A stretch of 64,000 nucleotides of DNA from Lumbricus rubellus (lineage: Eukaryota; Annelida; Clitellata; Crassiclitellata; Lumbricidae), in contig OX243814.1 in the NCBI GenBank assembly GCA_945859605.1, forward strand, positions 17,828,387 to 17,892,386, given 5' to 3'. The notes beneath the pieces were generated by a model, which saw only the letters and a program-made list of their open reading frames with translations, was not told the DNA's origin and did not search any database. A program made the position numbers and the translations under genes. Below are positions 58,436 through 64,000 of this stretch, one piece after another; positions within the stretch are counted from its first letter, which is position 1, and every line of letters starts with the position of its first letter.

Positions 58436-61400
58436 GCTCGTGAATAAACTAGTGCCCTTCACTCTCGTGAACAAACTGATGCCCTTAACCCACGTGAATA
58501 AGCTAAAACCTTTAGCGCTCGTGAATAAACTAGTGCCCTTAACCCACGTGAATAAGCTAAAACCTTTAGTGCTCGTGAATAAACTAGTGCCCGTCGCGCT
58601 CTTGAATAAACTGATGCCCTTAACCCACGTGAATAAGCTAAAACCTTTAGCGCTTGTGAATAAACTAGTGCCCGTCGCGCTCTTGAATAAACTGATGCCC
58701 TTAACCCACGTGAATAAACTAAAATCTTTACGCTTGTGAATAAACTAGTGCCCTTAACCCTCGTGAATAAACAGAGGCCCTTAACCCTCGTGAATAAACT
58801 GAGGCCCTTAACCCTCGTGAATAAACTGAGGCCCAAAGGGTTCCTGAATAAACTAGTGCCCTTCACCCTCGTGAATAAACTGATGCCCTTAACCCTCATG
58901 AATAAACTAGTGCCCGTGACCCTCGTGAATAAACTGATGACCTTAACCCTCGTGAATAAACAGAGGCCCTTAACCCTCGTGAATAAACTGAGGCCCTTAA
59001 CCCTCGTGAATAAACTGAGGCCCAAAGGGTTCCTGAATAAACTAGTGCCCTTAACCCTCGTGAATAAACTGAGTCCCTTAATGCTCGTGAATAAACTGAT
59101 GCCCTTAACCCTCGTGAATAAACTGAGGCCCATAACCCTCATGAATAAACTGATGCCTTTAACCCTCATGGCGCTCATGAATAATATAGTGCCCTTAACC
59201 CTCGTGAATAAACTGATGCCCTTAATCCTCGTGAATAAACTAGTGCCCTTCGCGCTCGTGAATAAACTGATGCACTTTACCCTCGTGAATAAACTGAAGC
59301 CCTAGGCGCTCATGAATAAAATAGTGCCCTTAACCCTAGTCAATAAACTAAGGCCTTTAGCGCTTATGAATAAACTAGTGCCCATAACCCTCGTGAAAAA
59401 ACTGATGCCCTTAGCGCTCGTGAATAAACTGATGCCCTTAATCCTCGTGTATAAGCTGAGGACTTTAACCCTCGTGAACAAACTGATGCCCTTAATCCTC
59501 GTGAATAAGCTGAGGCTCTTAACCCTCATGAATAAACCAGTGCCCTTAACCCACGTGAATAAGCTGAGACTCTTAACTCTCGTGAATAAAAAGAGGCCCT
59601 TAACTTTCGTGAATAAACTGATGCCCTTAACGCACGTGAATAAACTAGTGCCCTTAACCCACGTGAATAAACTGATGCCCTTAACCCTCGTGAATAAACT
59701 AGTGCCCTTAACCCACGTGAATAAGCTGAGGCTCTTAACCCTCGTGAATAACTGAGGCCCTTAACCCTCGTGAATAAACTGAGGCCCGTATCGCTCGTGA
59801 ACAAACTAATGCCGTTAACCCTCATGAATAAACTGAGGCCCTTAACCCTCGGGAATAAACTGAGGCCCTTAGCACCAGTGAATAAACTGATGACCTTAGC
59901 GCTCGTGAATAAACTGAGACCCTGAACCCTCGTGAATAAACTAATGCCCTTAACCCTCATGAATAAACTAAGACCCTTAATCCTCGTGAATAAACTGAGG
60001 CCCTTGTCGCTCGTGAATAAACTAGTGCCCTTCGCGCCCGTGAATAAACTGATGCCCTTTACCTTCGTGAATAAACTGATGCCCTTAACCCTCGTGAATA
60101 AACTGAGGCCCTTAACCCTCGTGAATACACTAAGGCCTTTCGCGCTCGTGAATAAATTGATGCCCTCATCGCTCGTGAATAAACTAGTGCTCTCAAACCT
60201 CTTGAATATTCAGAGGCCCTTAACCCTCGTGAATAAACAGAGGCCCTTTACACCCGTGTATAAACTGAATAAACTGAGGCCCTTAACCCACGTGAATAAA
60301 CTAAGGCCTTTAGCACTCGTGAATAAACTGATGCCCTTAATCCTTGTGAATAAACTGAGGCACTAAACTAATGCCGTTAACCCTCGTGAATAAACTGAGG
60401 CCCTTAACCCTCGCGAATAAACTGAGGCCCTTAGCGCCAGTGAATAAACTGATACCCTTAACCCTCGTGAATGAACTGAGGCCCTTTACACCTGTGTATA
60501 AACTGATGCCCTTAATCCTCGTGAATAAACTAGTGCCCTTCGCGCTCTATGAATAAACTGATGCCCTTTACCCTCGTGAATAAATTGAGGCCCTTATCAC
60601 TCGTGAATAAACTAGTGCTCTTCGCGCTCGTTAATAAACTAATGCCCTTAACCCTCGTCAATAAACTGATACCCTTAACCCTCGTGAATAAAACCAGGCC
60701 CTTTACACCCATGTATAAACTGATGCCCTTAATCCTCGTTTATAAACTAGTGCCTTTCGTGCTCGTGAATAAACTGAGGCCCTTAACCCTCGTGAATAAA
60801 CTGATGCCCTTAATCCTCGTGAATAAACTAGTGCCCTTCGCGCTCGTGAATAAAATGAGGCCCTTAACCTTCATGAATAAACTGATGCCCTTAACGCACG
60901 TGAATAAACTAGTGCCCTTAACCCACGTGAATAAACTGATGCCCTTAACCCTCGTGAATAAACTAGTGCCCTTAACCCACGTGAATAAGCTGAGGCTCTT
61001 AACCCTCGTGAATAAACTGAGGCCCTTAACCCTCGTGAATAAACTGAGGCTCGTATCGCTCGTGAACAAACTAATGCCCTTAACCCTCGTGAATAAACTG
61101 ATGCCCTTAATCCTCGTGAATAAACTAGTGCCCTTCGCGCTCGTGAATAAACTGATGCACTTTACCCTCGTGAATAAACTGAAGCCCTAGGCGCTCATGA
61201 ATAAAATAGTGCCCTTAACCCTAGTCAATAAACTAAGGCCTTTAGCGCTCATGAATAAACTAGTGACCATAACCCTCGTGAAAAAACTGATGCCCTTAGC
61301 GCTCGTGAATAAACTGAGGCCTTTAACCCTCATGAATAAACTGATGCCCTTAATCCTCGTGAATAAGCTGAGGCTCTTAACCCTCATGAATAAACCAGTG

Positions 61401-61510
61401 CCCTTGACCCTCGTGAATAAACTAGTGCCCTTAACCCACGTGAATAAACTGATGCCCTTAACCCTCGTGAATAAACTAGTGCCCTTAACCCTTGTGAATA
61501 AACTGAGGTC
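58436..61510. repeat. 27-bp minisatellite, about 3.07 kb, over 110 units
   Basis: Consensus CTCGTGAATAAACTGATGCC then CTTAACC. The 27-bp period equals nine codons, so plus frames (NKLMPLTLV repeats) and minus frames (RVKGISLFT repeats) remain open for up to 239 codons. Variants (GAGGCC, AGTGCC, ACCCACG, GCGCTCG) are shared in blocks. A 189-bp (seven-unit) duplication is seen at 58832 and 59021, and longer blocks recur 1264 and 1885 bp apart. No signal, splice context or flanking exon supports a gene. Confidence 0.95.
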
Positions 61511-63255
61511 CTTACCTCAACCTAGACTGTCTGTCGTACTTGACTGATCTTCAGGAAGCCGACATCATAAAGGCTTGTCATCGTCACTTGATGACTGGTC
61601 GGATAGAAGTTTCTAGAAAAACATACAAAAGTTTGCGTGTTGGATATCGACAACACATATCATGCTATACAATCTTAGTATCTATAGTACAGCAAAACAT
61701 ATAATAAAGTGGTGCCATAAGAATAATATAGCGTTTAATCATAAAGTGTGGGCCCCTGTTCGGCCGAAGACGTCGAACATACCATTAATCCGACCCCAAA
61801 GCATTAGTCTTCCATATAGGCTACATAACGCACGCACGCTTGTAAACCACCATAAGTTCATATATAAAAGACAATATCCGTGTCCATATTAATTCGTCAT
61901 ACCACAAAATATGGGAATATGTCCTGTGAATTTACGAATCAAATTACCTACTTGATTAAGTTGATTTGTCAGAATTTCCCCAAAATTGATAACCGCCCAT
62001 ATCTTCCGCCATCACTTGAAGAAAGGAAGTACTTCCGGCATCTTCGTCCCAGCAAGATCAAGGCTTCCGCACCACCGTTCAATGCAATATAAATTGTATA
62101 GCGCAATAACACCGCATCTGACAACCGTAATAAGGCCGAAAAATCATATTGTTACAATAATATTATTGGCCATCATTTATTCAAACCGATAATGTACCAA
62201 TCATGTATATTTAGCTACCGTCTGGCAATAATGACTAATTTTCATATTAAGAACAGTTAAGCGCCTGACATAGTCAGAGCTGGAGTAGGCAACCAGATAA
62301 AAAAAATTACGCATTTATTTCAGTTAGCGGTTATTAGCCAACTATGGTTTTCGGTCTCCAATTTATTGCATTAGTCTATCCTTCAAAGTATATTTGATAG
62401 GCTTAAATTAACCTAACTTCTTGCGAAATAAATAAATTTGCGTGGAAAATATTCTTCAAGAAAATCAATAGGGTAAATTCTCAATTAGGCCTAAATGGAA
62501 TTGCAATCTTCATCGAAAAAAGCAAGTAAGCTGGCTAAAAACCATATTAGAGCGACGTGACAAAAGCATTTATACCATTTCATGTTAAATGGCCATTTCG
62601 TATTAACTTAAATAGGTCTACTCATCCACCCAATATTACAATGCCAGGTTTTTAACCTTGCTGCACTTAAAAATGACCGTGCATCAGGCGCACGCAGAAA
62701 CTAAGTATTAGAATTAGGCTTATTAAATTATGCTGAAGCCCCAATAATTCCGTGTTGCGTCAGGAATCGCATGCAGCATTGTTCACAAGGGAAACGCATA
62801 TCACAAGATATATCCTAAAGTTTTCTACTGAGGCAAGGTAAAGGCCTATCTTGATCACGGGCAATAATAATTATTAGTCTGAACAGAATCTGCAGAGTGA
62901 AAACCAGTTCCCGGTCAAGATTCAAAGCGTCAGAATGGCTAAAGAACAGTTTTCAGTTTCTAGCGAAAGACCGGTGCACTAGGCCAGTTGCTAGAAAAGA
63001 CAGGTCAAATTCCGGTGAGATGAACCTTAATGTGTGGATCCTTTCTTAAGTCACATTTTAGTCATGCATATCGGCGATTACATTAAATTGTTCCTGTCAC
63101 GATCTTGTTTGCTGATGTAGGCCTATGCGATCGTCCTATGCTATGTACGGCTCATTAACGTGTCAGATGCTGTGAATGAAAGCTACCTGCATTTAAATTA
63201 ATGTGTTTGCAGTTAAAATTAAAGCTCGGTGTTTTCCCACATATATTTTCAGTTA
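61511..63255. other. Non-coding spacer
   Basis: Short frames at 61662-62192 have no family features. AT-rich with several AGGCCTA words. No element recognised. Confidence 0.4.
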
Positions 63256-63258
63256 CAA

Positions 63259-63475
63259 GTTCACAAATTTGAGTGACATAAGTTAAAAGTGTATCTTGAA
63301 ATTTAAAAAAAAACCATTGTTAGCATGGGTTTCGAACCTACAACTTCTCACTCAAAGGGCGGCATCTCGACCAATGAGCTAAGATGCACGTGCGTGTAAA
63401 CTGAATTTAAAGCCGCTATTGAAGCTGCTTGAGGAGAAGCATAATAATCGCTAAGTTTTGTTCAATGTCAATTTA
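63259..63475 (-). mobile_element. tRNA-like dispersed repeat, copy 1
   Basis: On the minus strand: CTTAGCTCATTGGTCGAGAT (A-box-like), GAGTGAGAAGTTGTA, GGTTCGAAACC (B box), then oligo-T. The non-tRNA flanks (GCCGCTATTGAAGCTGCTTG; AGCGATTATTATGC) are shared with copy 2, so this is a SINE or duplicated block rather than a plain tRNA gene. The tRNA-like part is at 63324-63392. Confidence 0.6.
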
Positions 63476-63687
63476 CCCACCGCTCCGTTATCATAAAAAT
63501 TAGTAGCTAAATGGCACGCACGGTAAATTCGCATTAAAACTCATAGTAATACCTTCACTGAACGCTGGAGTCATTTAAAAGGAGACCAGTGTTATAATTG
63601 TGACTCGAGACTTGCGCGACTGTTTTACCACAATTGCAGGGTCTATATTTTACACTTAGGCCTATCCAACTTTTAGTTGACCTCGTA

Positions 63688-63955
63688 CATAAAATTCAGT
63701 GACATAGGTTAAAAGCGACCAACCCTCGGATCGAGGATGGTTGAAGACAAGACAAGGTTAAAAGCATATCTGGAATGAAATTAAGAAAAAAAATGGGTCG
63801 CATGGGTTTCGAACCTACAACTTCTCACTCAAAGGGCGGCATCTCAACCAACGAGCTAAGTTGCACGTGCTGGAGAGTCGATATTAAAGCCGCTATTGAA
63901 GCTGCTTGAAGAGAACCATACTAATCGCTAAGTTTTGCTCAATGTCAAGTTGCTG
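63688..63955 (-). mobile_element. tRNA-like dispersed repeat, copy 2, with a short insertion
   Basis: Same order as copy 1, with CTTAGCTCGTTGGTTGAGAT, GGTTCGAAACC and oligo-T. The tRNA-like part is at 63801-63870. Copy 2 holds an extra segment (about 63716-63764) flanked by AGGTTAAAAG on both sides, containing an imperfect hairpin (CCAACCCTCG and CGAGGATGG). Confidence 0.6.
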
Positions 63956-64000
63956 ATTGATAGTTTAAAAAATTAATAGGTTTAATATGCTCATCATGTG

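Noticed and set aside
58436..61510. Repeat protein gene or telomere-like array
   Set aside because: The 27-bp unit contains CCCTTAACCC but is not a TTAGGG repeat. Frames break repeatedly and no exon context exists, so it is called a minisatellite.
63324..63392. Functional tRNA gene
   Set aside because: A- and B-box-like words are present, but the anticodon and acceptor stems do not pair convincingly and the non-tRNA flanks are repeated.

Overview
Organism and character. This is eukaryotic, intron-rich, AT-rich DNA loaded with microsatellites, minisatellites and small DNA transposons, and almost everything that looks like a long open frame is a repeat. One real gene dominates: a Pax6/eyeless-type paired-homeobox transcription factor on the minus strand, from about 34.3 kb (possibly 35.4 kb) down to 17.1 kb. 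The Pax6 sequence, a recurring TAGGCCTA-type octamer, tRNA-derived SINEs ending in GCGCTATAWAA and many hAT-like MITEs suggest a marine invertebrate, most likely an echinoderm or another non-vertebrate deuterostome. The species cannot be fixed by eye. Layout. 0-1.2 kb: edge of a possible minus-strand LTR retrotransposon. 1.2-11 kb: non-coding DNA with MITEs, foldback repeats and pyrimidine tracts, including a 0.9-kb hAT-like element holding a 229-bp tandem repeat. 11.0-14.3 kb: a DNA transposon inside a (TA)n tract. Its transposase is broken twice, by a nested 320-bp MITE with 8-bp target duplications and by a frameshift. 14.3-17.1 kb: intergenic, with one diverged duplication. 17.1-34.3 kb: Pax6, nine supported coding exons. 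Junction phases agree throughout and three exon lengths (131, 216 and 83 nt) match vertebrate PAX6. 34.3-47 kb: Pax6 5' side, with a candidate initiator exon at 35.33 kb, SINEs, a 1.39-kb element with 9-bp target duplications, and trinucleotide arrays. 44.3-45.0, 47.6-48.4 and 58.4-61.5 kb: minisatellites of 25, 30/15 and 27 bp whose units leave long frames open. 51.7-52.5 kb: a foldback derivative of a Tc1/mariner-like element. 57.0-57.4 kb: a cruciform and a cluster of short hairpins. 63.2-64 kb: two copies of a tRNA-like repeat. How the parts relate. The Pax6 product joins a PAI+RED paired domain to a Pax6-type homeodomain (Ser50) through a glycine-rich linker containing a natural (GGGGS)3 stretch, followed by a Ser/Thr/Pro/Tyr-rich tail. 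Microsatellites lie directly against several Pax6 splice sites, and MITEs and a SINE lie in its introns close to homeobox exons. No CRISPR array, rRNA, operon or prokaryotic feature was seen.
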